This document shows, one piece after another, positions 1 to 5,618 of a stretch of 5,671 bases of DNA (position 1 is the stretch's first letter; every line of letters begins with the position of its first letter). The notes beneath the pieces are model-generated. The model was given only the letters and a program-made list of their open reading frames with translations, was not told where the DNA came from and did not search any database. The position numbers were made by a program, and so were the translations under genes. The stretch is taken from the NCBI GenBank assembly GCA_937967875.1, contig CALBTQ010000464.1:1-5671 (forward strand), read 5' to 3'. Source of the stretch: an uncultured Pseudomonadota bacterium (GTDB lineage: Bacteria > Lernaellota > Lernaellaia > Lernaellales > Lernaellaceae).

Positions 1-45
1 CCACCGAGATCTACACTCTTTCCCTACACGACGCTCTTCCGATCT
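1..45 (+). other. Illumina TruSeq universal adapter (not genomic)
   Basis: These 45 bases match the 3' part of the Illumina TruSeq universal (P5/read-1) adapter exactly, ending in the diagnostic CTCTTCCGATCT at 34-45. Seen directly; the adapter sequence is established knowledge. The genomic insert starts at 46. Nothing here should be annotated as biological or used in comparisons. Confidence 0.99.
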
Positions 46-128
46 GCAGGAACGCTCCTCAGAATGACTTTGTTCCGCGCGCGTCAGCGCCGGCCGAGGC
101 CTCACACAATGACAGCCATTCATAGGTA

Positions 129-143
129 CAGGAATTATTCCTG
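129..143. promoter_or_regulatory. 15-bp perfect dyad upstream of the kinase gene
   Basis: Arms CAGGAAT (129-135) and ATTCCTG (137-143) are perfect reverse complements around a single T at 136. The flanks TA (127-128) and GGTA (143-146) extend the symmetry if one base is bulged. The site ends 22 bases before the GTG start at 166, in the only intergenic stretch left of the kinase. It could be an operator for a dimeric regulator or a short 5'-UTR hairpin. There is no T-run, so it is not a terminator. I could not place a convincing -35/-10 pair around it; the regulatory role is inferred from symmetry and position. Confidence 0.4.
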
Positions 144-165
144 GTAGGTCCAGGGATGATTCTCG

Positions 166-1833
166 GTGGTTGACTGTCCGACGGCCATCGGTTCAAATCG
201 AAAAACCATGTTGAGCCAATACCGCCTGATGATCGTCGATCCCGCACCGGCCGAGTTGGAAACCGCGTTGCTCGGGGCCGAAGGCGTGCCCGTGGTCGGC
301 GTTTCCGCGCTGCCCGTGGCGCAACTGCCCGCCGACATCAGCGCGGTGCTCGTGCCCTATCGTCTGCTGGCCGGCGTCGACATTCTGCCGAGTTGGACCA
401 AGCGCGTCGCGTTGATTGTCTTCGCCACGCCGGGCGCGCCCGCCATCGACCGCGAGTTGTGGGACAAGGGCGCGCAGATCGTCTCCGCGCGTTCGCTGGC
501 CGCGTTGGATCTGCGTTCGATCGCTCAGGCCGCACGCCGCTTCGCCGCGATGTTGCGCGAGCGCGATCACCTGCAGGCGGCCTTGGCGCGCATCGATCAG
601 TTCGGCCGGCAGCTTTCGCTGGTGGAAAGTCCGGGCGCGTTGCTCGAACGCATTCCCAGCCTGCTGCAAAGCCTGCTGCCCTTCGACGTGCTGTTGCTGT
701 GGGACATCACCGAAAAGGATCTACGCCTGTTTTTGCCCTACATGTGGAGCCGTCCGCAGGTCGACGCGGTAACCAAACAGGCGCGGCAGTTCGTCGCGCG
801 CCAGCCGGACCTGCCGCCGTTGCCGGCGATGTCGCAGCGCCACGAGTTCGATCCGGTGCATCGCGAGCCGCCCGCCGAACGCATCGCGCATCACCTGATC
901 AGCCGCGTGGGCACGCAGCGCTCGGTGTTCGCGATGTTCCGCACCGGCGACCTGCCCTTCGCCGCCTACGACGGCAAGCTGTTCGACCTGGCCGCCAACC
1001 TGATCACCTCGGCGCTGGCCAACGCCCGGTTGTTCGACCGGCTCGAACAACAGTCGCAGAAAATCATTCTCAAAAACCGCGAGTTGCTCACGGCCAACCG
1101 GATGAAAACGAATTTCATCGCCAACACCAGCCACGAGTTGAAAACGCCGTTGCATTCGATCCTCGGCCTGACCGAACTGCTCGTCGAAGCCGACGACGCC
1201 GCCGAGCTGGCGCGCATGGCCGGGCGCATCAACGTCAACGCGCGCCGCTTGCTGGAAACGGTCAACGACCTGCTCGACTACAGCCAGATCCTCAGCGATC
1301 GCGTCGAGGTCTTCGCCGAATCCTTCGCCCTGCGGCCGTTTCTGCACGAGATGCTCAACAACGTGCGCGACCTGGCCGAGGCGAAGGGTCTCGTGCTGGC
1401 CTTGGAAATCGACGACGACCTGGACACCGTCGCCACCGACCGCGAAAAGCTCTATCGCATTTTGATCAATCTGCTCAGCAACGCGATCAAATTCACACCC
1501 ACCGGCAAGGTGTTGATGTTGGTCAACCGCCAGAAAGAAACGGTTCAGTTTCACGTCACCGACACCGGCATCGGCATCGCCAAAGATCAATTGACGCGCA
1601 TCTTCGAACAATTCCACCGCGTGCGCGGCCCGCTGCACGAGGCGCAGGAAGGCACCGGTCTGGGCCTGACCATCGCGCAAAGCCTGGCGCAAATGCTGGG
1701 CGGCGTCATTCGCGTGTTGAGCACGCCGGGCGTCGGTTCGACCTTCACCTTTACCTTACCCCTTGCGCCGCCGCCGCCGGATAACGATGATATACCCCTG
1801 TTTGGCGATCACTCCGGAGGCAACGCCCCATGA
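166..1833 (+). CDS. Cytoplasmic sensor histidine kinase (pseudo-receiver, GAF, HisKA, HATPase_c)
   Basis: This is a histidine autokinase that would pass phosphate to a response regulator. Numbering from GTG 166 (555 aa): residues about 20-128 have the alternating pattern of a receiver fold but lack its catalytic residues. The first strand ends I-V-D-P, the phosphoacceptor position reads V63-P64, and no K-P pair follows strand 5. A short coiled coil (about 129-150) leads to a GAF-like sensor region (about 145-290) and a second coiled coil. HisKA follows with phosphoacceptor His323 in NTSHELKTP, then HATPase_c with an N box (N435/N439), G1 D466-T-G-I-G, F box and G2 G496-T-G-L-G-L. No transmembrane segment or signal peptide is seen, so it should be cytoplasmic. 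GTG 166 follows AGGGA (152-156) at 9 bases, with an in-frame stop at 157-159. ATG 208, just before the receiver-like domain, is an alternative start without a clear ribosome site. Its stop overlaps the next start. The signal is unknown. Confidence 0.95.
   Translation: MVDCPTAIGSNRKTMLSQYRLMIVDPAPAELETALLGAEGVPVVGVSALPVAQLPADISAVLVPYRLLAGVDILPSWTKRVALIVFATPGAPAIDRELWDKGAQIVSARSLAALDLRSIAQAARRFAAMLRERDHLQAALARIDQFGRQLSLVESPGALLERIPSLLQSLLPFDVLLLWDITEKDLRLFLPYMWSRPQVDAVTKQARQFVARQPDLPPLPAMSQRHEFDPVHREPPAERIAHHLISRVGTQRSVFAMFRTGDLPFAAYDGKLFDLAANLITSALANARLFDRLEQQSQKIILKNRELLTANRMKTNFIANTSHELKTPLHSILGLTELLVEADDAAELARMAGRINVNARRLLETVNDLLDYSQILSDRVEVFAESFALRPFLHEMLNNVRDLAEAKGLVLALEIDDDLDTVATDREKLYRILINLLSNAIKFTPTGKVLMLVNRQKETVQFHVTDTGIGIAKDQLTRIFEQFHRVRGPLHEAQEGTGLGLTIAQSLAQMLGGVIRVLSTPGVGSTFTFTLPLAPPPPDNDDIPLFGDHSGGNAP
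1816..1820 (+). promoter_or_regulatory. Shine-Dalgarno for the response regulator
   Basis: GGAGG lies inside the last codons of the kinase gene, 9 bases before ATG 1830. With the ATGA overlap it fixes the regulator start and suggests coupled translation, which would keep the kinase and regulator in proportion. Confidence 0.85.
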
Positions 1834-2216
1834 CCGAACCGTCCCCGCGCATCATGCTGGTCGAAGACAATCCCGATCACGCCTTCTATATTCAAAAGGG
1901 GCTGAGCAAACGCGGCTTCCACGTCGATTGGTTCACCGAAGGGCCCTCCGCGCTGGCCAAGGCCAAGGAAGATCCGCCCGACGCCATCCTGCTGGACATC
2001 ATGCTGCCCGACATGCACGGCCTGGACGTGCTGCGCGAATTGAAAAGCGACAACCGCACCCTGTTCGTGCCGGTGATCGTCGTCACCGCCTATGCGACAT
2101 TGCAGTTGAATCGCGAAAAGGAAATGGCCATGACCTACGGGGCCACGGACTTTTTCAAGAAGCCTTTCAAGGTGGATGAGCTGGCTACGACGCTGCGCAA
2201 GATTCTGAAATTGTAA
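1830..2216 (+). CDS. Stand-alone receiver-domain response regulator (CheY-like)
   Basis: A 128-residue protein consisting only of a receiver (REC) domain, the usual length for single-domain regulators. All catalytic positions are present: acidic pair E12-D13, phosphoacceptor D56 in LLDIMLPDMHG, switch Thr86, aromatic F108 and Lys111 in KKPF. It should therefore be phosphorylated and switch normally, unlike the degenerate receiver at the N terminus of the adjacent kinase. There is no DNA-binding or enzymatic output domain, so it must act by binding a partner or as a phosphorelay intermediate. Start ATG overlaps the kinase stop (ATGA). The kinase upstream is the obvious cognate phosphodonor (inferred from operon structure). 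Its 3' end overlaps a convergent small gene by 32 bases; no intrinsic terminator is visible after TAA 2214-2216. Confidence 0.96.
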   Translation: MTEPSPRIMLVEDNPDHAFYIQKGLSKRGFHVDWFTEGPSALAKAKEDPPDAILLDIMLPDMHGLDVLRELKSDNRTLFVPVIVVTAYATLQLNREKEMAMTYGATDFFKKPFKVDELATTLRKILKL

Positions 2217-2403
2217 TCGCCTTCGGATCGCAGAAAATCAAAAACGCCATCGCCGGGCGGCGCGACGCGTCGCTCATCGCAAAGCGGATCGTATCGAGCA
2301 TATAGCCCTCGCCGTGCATCTCGTTGAGAATTTTCTCGAGCGTTTCGGCAGTGACGTCCATGGTTTCCATCACGCGAATGGGGCGCCGCGGCTCGCTCAT
2401 CAT
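2185..2403 (-). CDS. Small conserved-looking hypothetical protein (DUF4177-like?)
   Basis: A 72-residue reading frame directly after the DUF92 gene. Its first ATG (2403-2401) overlaps that gene's TGA in an ATGA arrangement. A second ATG (2400-2398) lies 4 bases after GGAGG (2405-2409) and is the likelier true start (71 aa). The core, with TLEKILNEMHGEGYMLDTI followed by a basic turn and a hydrophobic AMAFLIF strand, looks like a small alpha/beta domain. Its helix-GEGY-strand pattern resembles DUF4177-type proteins, but I do not recognise it firmly. No signal peptide or membrane segment. The last 10 or so residues are encoded opposite the response-regulator 3' end and look like run-on sequence, so the original stop may have been lost. 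Function unknown; the overlap suggests co-translation with the membrane protein upstream. Confidence 0.6.
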   Translation of the reverse strand: MMSEPRRPIRVMETMDVTAETLEKILNEMHGEGYMLDTIRFAMSDASRRPAMAFLIFCDPKAITISESCAAS

Positions 2404-3185
2404 CCCTCCGGCAAGTTGGTGAAAAAGACGGCCAGCATCGCGCCGATCGCGCTGCCGATGAAATTGAGCAGTTGCTTGTTCGGCTTTTTCTGGAACTGGC
2501 CGAAGATGCCGCCCATCGTGCTTTCAATGTGGTTGGCAATGATCGCGGCGAAGGTGATGATCACGATTTCCCGCAGGCCGATCTCGAAATACTGAATCGA
2601 AAAACCGCCCACGCGCAGCAGGATCATCGACAAAATCGCAAACACGACGACCGCCCCCGCACCGATCAGGCTGCCTTCGACGCTCACCCCGCCGCGCGTG
2701 CCGGCGCGCACCCGCTCCAGGGTGATCAACCGGTAAACGCGCCGCCCGTAGGCCTGTCCCAGATCGGTGCTCAGGATGTCGCCCAGCGCCGAGGCCATTG
2801 CCGCCAGGAAGGCGACCACGCACAAAAAGCGCGTTTCCGGTTCGCCCGAGAGCACCAGCACCGACGCGCACAAGAACGGAATGAAGCCGCGCACGAAGAT
2901 AATCGCGAAATTGTGCAGGTTCGTTTTTTCCTCGCCCACCGCGATTTTCCGCCGGATCATCACCTGCACCGCGTGCCGCCGGGCCGCGCCGGCCGCCAGG
3001 AAAAACAGGCACAGCAGCACAAAGCCCGACCACCCGAACGCCAGATAGACCGCGGCCATCACCACCGCCAGGGCCCAAACGCCCGCTTTGGTCGTCCATT
3101 TAAGTTTCCAGGCCAGCAGGCTCAGCGCCAGCGCGAGCGCGAGCCCGATGAGCGGATTGCCGTTGATGTGAAATTGAAATGGCAT
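2400..3185 (-). CDS. DUF92 family integral membrane protein
   Basis: A 261-residue, strongly hydrophobic protein with several membrane segments (about 12-28, 34-50, 52-67, 93-113, 119-135, 171-191, 203-219, 238-256). The DUF92 signature is clear: ASALGDILSTDLG at 131-143, then LITLERVRAGTRGGVS at 153-168, EST-GG at 221-226 (the DS-LG equivalent) and an N-F-I-G segment at 241-244. Length is typical of bacterial members. The family includes plant/cyanobacterial VTE6, a phytyl-phosphate kinase of tocopherol synthesis, and eukaryotic TMEM19, so an isoprenoid-phosphate kinase role is possible. The bacterial activity is not established and this assignment is inference. Start ATG 3185 is preceded by GGAAG (3193-3197) at 7 bases. 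The stop overlaps the start of a small hypothetical gene, forming a two-gene operon. It is separated from the upstream minus-strand gene by a terminator, so it must have its own promoter in 3186-3296, where I see only weak hexamers. Confidence 0.92.
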   Translation of the reverse strand: MPFQFHINGNPLIGLALALALSLLAWKLKWTTKAGVWALAVVMAAVYLAFGWSGFVLLCLFFLAAGAARRHAVQVMIRRKIAVGEEKTNLHNFAIIFVRGFIPFLCASVLVLSGEPETRFLCVVAFLAAMASALGDILSTDLGQAYGRRVYRLITLERVRAGTRGGVSVEGSLIGAGAVVVFAILSMILLRVGGFSIQYFEIGLREIVIITFAAIIANHIESTMGGIFGQFQKKPNKQLLNFIGSAIGAMLAVFFTNLPEG

Positions 3186-3262
3186 TGTCTTTCTTCCACT
3201 ACCGTCCTGAAAACACGGAAAAAATCAGTTCAAACTATGCCCGATCGTTACGCGCCGCGCAA

Positions 3263-3275
3263 CAGGCGATATGTA
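3263..3275 (+). repeat. 13-bp direct repeat, copy 1
   Basis: CAGGCGATATGTA occurs here and, identically and in the same orientation, at 4191-4203. This copy lies in the gap between the DUF92 start and the terminator of the next gene, 78 bases upstream of the DUF92 ATG. The other copy covers the -10 hexamer of the 4175-4203 promoter. It may be a shared regulator site, a second weak promoter element, or coincidence. Confidence 0.35.
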
Positions 3276-3296
3276 TCATCCTCCGGCGATGCTTAA

Positions 3297-3333
3297 CAAA
3301 AACGGCGCTCGCATGGAGTCACGCGAACGCCGT
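3297..3333 (-). terminator. Intrinsic terminator of the secreted-protein gene
   Basis: Read on the minus strand, ACGGCGTTCGC (3333-3323) pairs with GCGAGCGCCGT (3312-3302). This gives an 11-bp GC-rich stem with one G-U pair around a 10-base loop (3322-3313), followed at once by a run of five T (3302-3298). It sits 21 bases after the TGA at 3356-3354 of the gene for the secreted cysteine-rich protein, exactly where its terminator should be. It isolates the DUF92 operon downstream from that transcript. Confidence 0.85.
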
Positions 3334-3353
3334 CGAATCGGTCCGTATCTCGT

Positions 3354-4022
3354 TCAGCGGCCGGGAATCTCTTCCGGGTCCGGCTCGACCAGCCAGTGGC
3401 GAACCTCGCCGCAATAGTAACGCACGTTGATCAACTGCGTATCCACCCGGCCGTCGGTCACTTCGCGGTGGAAGCTCATTTTCAAGCCCGACACCCAATG
3501 CTTTTCCGGGCAGACGTTGTCCATGCTGTCCACGCCGTTGCCGAAAACGTCCTTGCCGCGCAGTTCGTCGTAGGGTTCGTAGCGGCGGCAGACACGGCGC
3601 GCGCCGGTCAGGTTGAGACGCTTTTCGTTCGTGAAAAATTCCGAGCCCGCCAGCAGGTAGCCGACCGGGCAATAATCGGTGACCACTTCACCGGTGAACG
3701 TCTCGCCCGACGCGCCCACCGTTTCCGGCTGCTGGAACGCGTTGGGATCGGCGCACACCAGGCTCAGGCCGGAGAGGATCTTATCGCCCTGGTCTTCCTT
3801 GATATTGTACACCAGCGCGTGGGCCACCTTGCCCTCCGGGCACATGTACGAGCGTTCGCAATAATTTTCCACTTCGTTCAGGCACGTCTGGCCGGAGCGT
3901 TCGGTCAGCAGCACCTCGCTCTGTTTGACGTACAATTTGCCGATCATGCTGCCGGCCGCGGCCGCCGAAGCGGCGATTAAAGTGGCCAAAAGAATCACGA
4001 CCACCGTCTTGTGTCGTTTCAT
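3354..4022 (-). CDS. Secreted cysteine-rich protein with three CP...C repeats
   Basis: 222 residues from ATG 4022; not a family I can name. Residues 1-23 form a Sec signal peptide (K-R-H-K, hydrophobic VVVILLATLIAA, then ASAAAA), so the mature protein is exported to the periplasm or beyond. The mature part holds eight cysteines. Three internal repeats each open with Cys-Pro and close on a Cys after a hydrophobic strand: C61-C90, C118-C145 and C171-C204. Each has a Gly about 8 residues after the CP in repeats 2 and 3 (YLLAGSEFF, HWVSGLKMS) and a terminal L/V-x-x-x-C strand. This suggests a three-fold beta structure with one disulfide per repeat plus C47-C55; the pairing is inferred. AGAGG (4037-4033) lies 10 bases before ATG 4022; GTG 4028 in the same frame is only 4 bases away and less likely. 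It is divergent from the propeller-OmpA gene and ends at a strong terminator, so it is probably monocistronic. Confidence 0.85.
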   Translation of the reverse strand: MKRHKTVVVILLATLIAASAAAAGSMIGKLYVKQSEVLLTERSGQTCLNEVENYCERSYMCPEGKVAHALVYNIKEDQGDKILSGLSLVCADPNAFQQPETVGASGETFTGEVVTDYCPVGYLLAGSEFFTNEKRLNLTGARRVCRRYEPYDELRGKDVFGNGVDSMDNVCPEKHWVSGLKMSFHREVTDGRVDTQLINVRYYCGEVRHWLVEPDPEEIPGR

Positions 4023-4043
4023 CCGCACCGTTCCTCTCTGCTA

Positions 4044-4057
4044 AATGTCGAGACATT
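4044..4057. promoter_or_regulatory. 14-bp dyad near the secreted-protein start
   Basis: AATGTC (4044-4049) and GACATT (4052-4057) are perfect inverted arms around GA. The site is about 21 bases upstream of ATG 4022 on the minus strand, within the leader or promoter-proximal DNA of that gene, and over 100 bases from the plus-strand promoter. It may be an operator that controls the minus-strand gene. No good -35/-10 pair was found for that gene (only weak TTGCGT-17-TAGTGT on the minus strand, about 4111-4083), so its relation to transcription start is uncertain. Confidence 0.35.
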
Positions 4058-4174
4058 CGCACCGCGAACCATGACTCGGTACACTACAAAAGACACCGCA
4101 AATACGCAAGCGGATAAACGGAAATTGGCGCTGCAAAAAAGGTGTGCATTTTTCTGTAGTTAAATCTCGAAGTC

Positions 4175-4203
4175 TTGACAATCATCGGGGCAGGCGATAT
4201 GTA
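4175..4203 (+). promoter_or_regulatory. Sigma70-type promoter for the propeller-TSP3-OmpA gene
   Basis: A perfect -35 TTGACA (4175-4180) is followed by a 17-base spacer and -10 TATGTA (4198-4203, four of six consensus). Transcription would start near 4210, leaving a 5' leader of about 50 bases. AT-rich DNA immediately upstream (A-run 4135-4140, T-run 4149-4153, TTAAAT near 4160-4165) could serve as an UP-like element. The -10 lies inside a 13-bp sequence repeated at 3263-3275. Position, spacing and orientation fit the gene starting at 4260. Confidence 0.75.
4191..4203 (+). repeat. 13-bp direct repeat, copy 2 (covers the -10)
   Basis: Identical to CAGGCGATATGTA at 3263-3275. Its last six bases are the -10 hexamer of the promoter at 4175-4203, so a protein bound here would compete with RNA polymerase. 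Significance is not established. Confidence 0.35.
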
Positions 4204-4245
4204 ATCCCTGTGGTGAGAGTTATCCATTTACTATGAAAATCATGT

Positions 4246-4252
4246 AGGGAGG
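4246..4252 (+). promoter_or_regulatory. Shine-Dalgarno for the propeller-TSP3-OmpA gene
   Basis: AGGGAGG with 7 bases to ATG 4260 is a near-perfect ribosome site and settles the start of the gene. An upstream ATG at 4233 opens only a four-codon frame that stops at 4245-4247, overlapping this site. Confidence 0.88.
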
Positions 4253-4259
4253 CAGGCCC

Positions 4260-5618
4260 ATGCGTGTTCGCTATCTGCTGATAGCAGCGACGATTATTAC
4301 TTTATCGCTACTTATTTTTGTCAACGACCAACCGCAGGCCCAGGGGGGAGCTTATGTCGAATTGGCGCAGGTGACCAACGACGACTTCGACGATTTCTAT
4401 CCAGACGTGTCGCCCGACGCCAAACGCGTGGCCTACATGAGCTACCAGAAAAGCGATTCGGCCGGGAAGAACTTCGATATCTTCATCAAGGAAACGGCCT
4501 CGGGCAGCGTGCAGCGGCTGGACGTCGACGAAGCCGACGACGCCTTCCCGTCCTGGATGGCCGACGACCACACCATTCTTTTCGATTCCTACCGCCGCGT
4601 CGACATGCGCGCGATCTGGAAAAAGAACGTCGGCGGCGGCACCATCTCGAAGGTGACCAACATCCCCAAATTGGCCTTCGGCGCCGATTGCCACTACGAC
4701 AACGTGAAGATCGTCTTCAACGCCTATGACAAAGGCAAGGACGTGGGCATCAACCGCAACGGCATGTTCTGGAAACGCTGGAAAAGCAAGATGCCCAACA
4801 TCTACATCATCAACGCCGACGGCTCGAACCTGCTGGACCTCAACACGCAGGGCCTTTTCCCGAAGTGGAGCCCCGACGGCACGCGGATCGTTTTCTCCAG
4901 CAACGCCTCGGGCAACTTCGAAATCTACACGATTCGCCCCGACGGTTCGGACCTGACCCGCCTCACCTCGCGCGAGGCCGAGGACGTCGAACCGGCCTGG
5001 TCGCCCGGCGGCCGCTACATCGTGTTCACCTCGAACGAAAACAAAAACTGGAACCTGTGGATCATCAAATCCGACGGCACCGGCCTGGCCCCGCTGACCA
5101 CCCACGAGAAATTCGAAGGCGGCGCGATGTGGGGCAACGACGGCTATATCTATTTCCACAGCAACGACAACGGCAATTGGGACATCTGGCGGCTCAAGCC
5201 GGCCGGCTTCGTGCCGATTCCGCCGGACATCGACGGCGACGGCATCATCAACGTCAAGGACCAGTGCCCGAAGGAAGCCGAGGACATCGACGGCTTCGAG
5301 GATGAGGACGGCTGCCCCGATCCAGACAACGACAACGACGGCGTGCTCGACGCGGACGATCAGTGCCCCGACAAGCTGGAAGACAACGACGGCTTCCAGG
5401 ACAACGACGGCTGCCCCGATCCCGATAACGACAACGACAACATCGCCGACAAAGACGATCAATGCCCCAACGAGCCCGAAACCTACAACGCCTTCCAGGA
5501 CAAGGACGGCTGCCCCGACGATCCGCCGCTGCAGAAGCTGCATCCGCTGCCGATCGAGTTCAAGGTGTACCGCGACGACTACACCATGCAAAGCATCCCC
5601 GTGCTCGAAAGCCTCGTC
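4260..5618 (+). CDS. Exported TolB-like propeller / TSP3 / OmpA-like fusion protein, 3' truncated
   Basis: 453 residues are present; the gene is open at the right edge. Residues 1-27 are a signal sequence (R-V-R, hydrophobic 5-21, likely cut after PQA27). Residues about 40-318 are a WD40-like/PD40 propeller as in TolB, with blade signatures such as YPDVSPDAKRVAY, FPKWSPDGTRIVF and PAWSPGGRYIVF and strands of the D-I-W or E-I-Y type; I count about six blades. Residues 325-421 are three thrombospondin type 3 repeats rich in Asp, which bind calcium in this family. From 424 the pattern I-E-F...S-I-P-V-L-E-S-L matches the start of an OmpA/Pal C-terminal peptidoglycan-binding domain, whose catalytic-like binding loop is lost beyond the contig. 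The mature protein should be periplasmic, probably tethered to peptidoglycan. TolB and Pal are normally separate partners; here similar modules share one chain. It is not the housekeeping tolB, which lacks TSP3 and OmpA parts. Automated callers will run on into adapter and add false residues starting RSEERRVGKE. Confidence 0.93.
5232..5522 (+). repeat. Three tandem 99-bp units encoding TSP3 calcium-binding repeats
   Basis: The codons for Q-C-P recur at 5262, 5361 and 5460, an exact 33-residue period. Each unit has a D-x-D-x-D-G-x-x-D-x-x-D-Q-C-P calcium loop followed by a D-G-F-x-D-x-D-G-C-P segment. The third unit is degenerate: the loop Gly is Asn (DNDNDNIAD) and the DGF is NAF. Six cysteines in all, two per unit. 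In known TSP3 proteins such repeats form a rigid calcium-stabilised rod, here a spacer between propeller and wall-binding domain (inference). Confidence 0.9.

Noticed and set aside
721..1692. 323-codon minus-strand frame opposite the kinase
   Set aside because: No recognisable motif and fully antisense to the kinase; a GC-rich shadow.
393..1784. 463-codon alternative plus-strand frame inside the histidine kinase gene
   Set aside because: Arg/Ala/Gly-rich shadow frame; the kinase frame carries all H, N and G boxes.
2262..2273. Perfect 12-bp palindrome GCGACGCGTCGC
   Set aside because: It lies inside the small minus-strand gene in GC-rich codons for Ser-Asp-Ala-Ser-Arg-Arg; simple composition explains it and no promoter is near.
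3179..3430. 83-codon plus-strand frame across the 3186-3353 gap
   Set aside because: It runs through the terminator hairpin and into the antisense of the secreted protein, with no convincing ribosome site or protein-like composition.
4233..4247. Four-codon leader frame (M-K-I-M) ahead of the propeller gene, stop overlapping the Shine-Dalgarno
   Set aside because: No clear ribosome site of its own and too short to judge; most likely chance in AT-rich leader DNA.
4308..5591. 427-codon open frame on the minus strand opposite the propeller-TSP3-OmpA gene
   Set aside because: It is a shadow of the Asp-rich, GC-biased codons (GAC read in reverse gives Val-rich runs). It is low complexity, lacks domain signatures and lies wholly opposite a well-supported gene.
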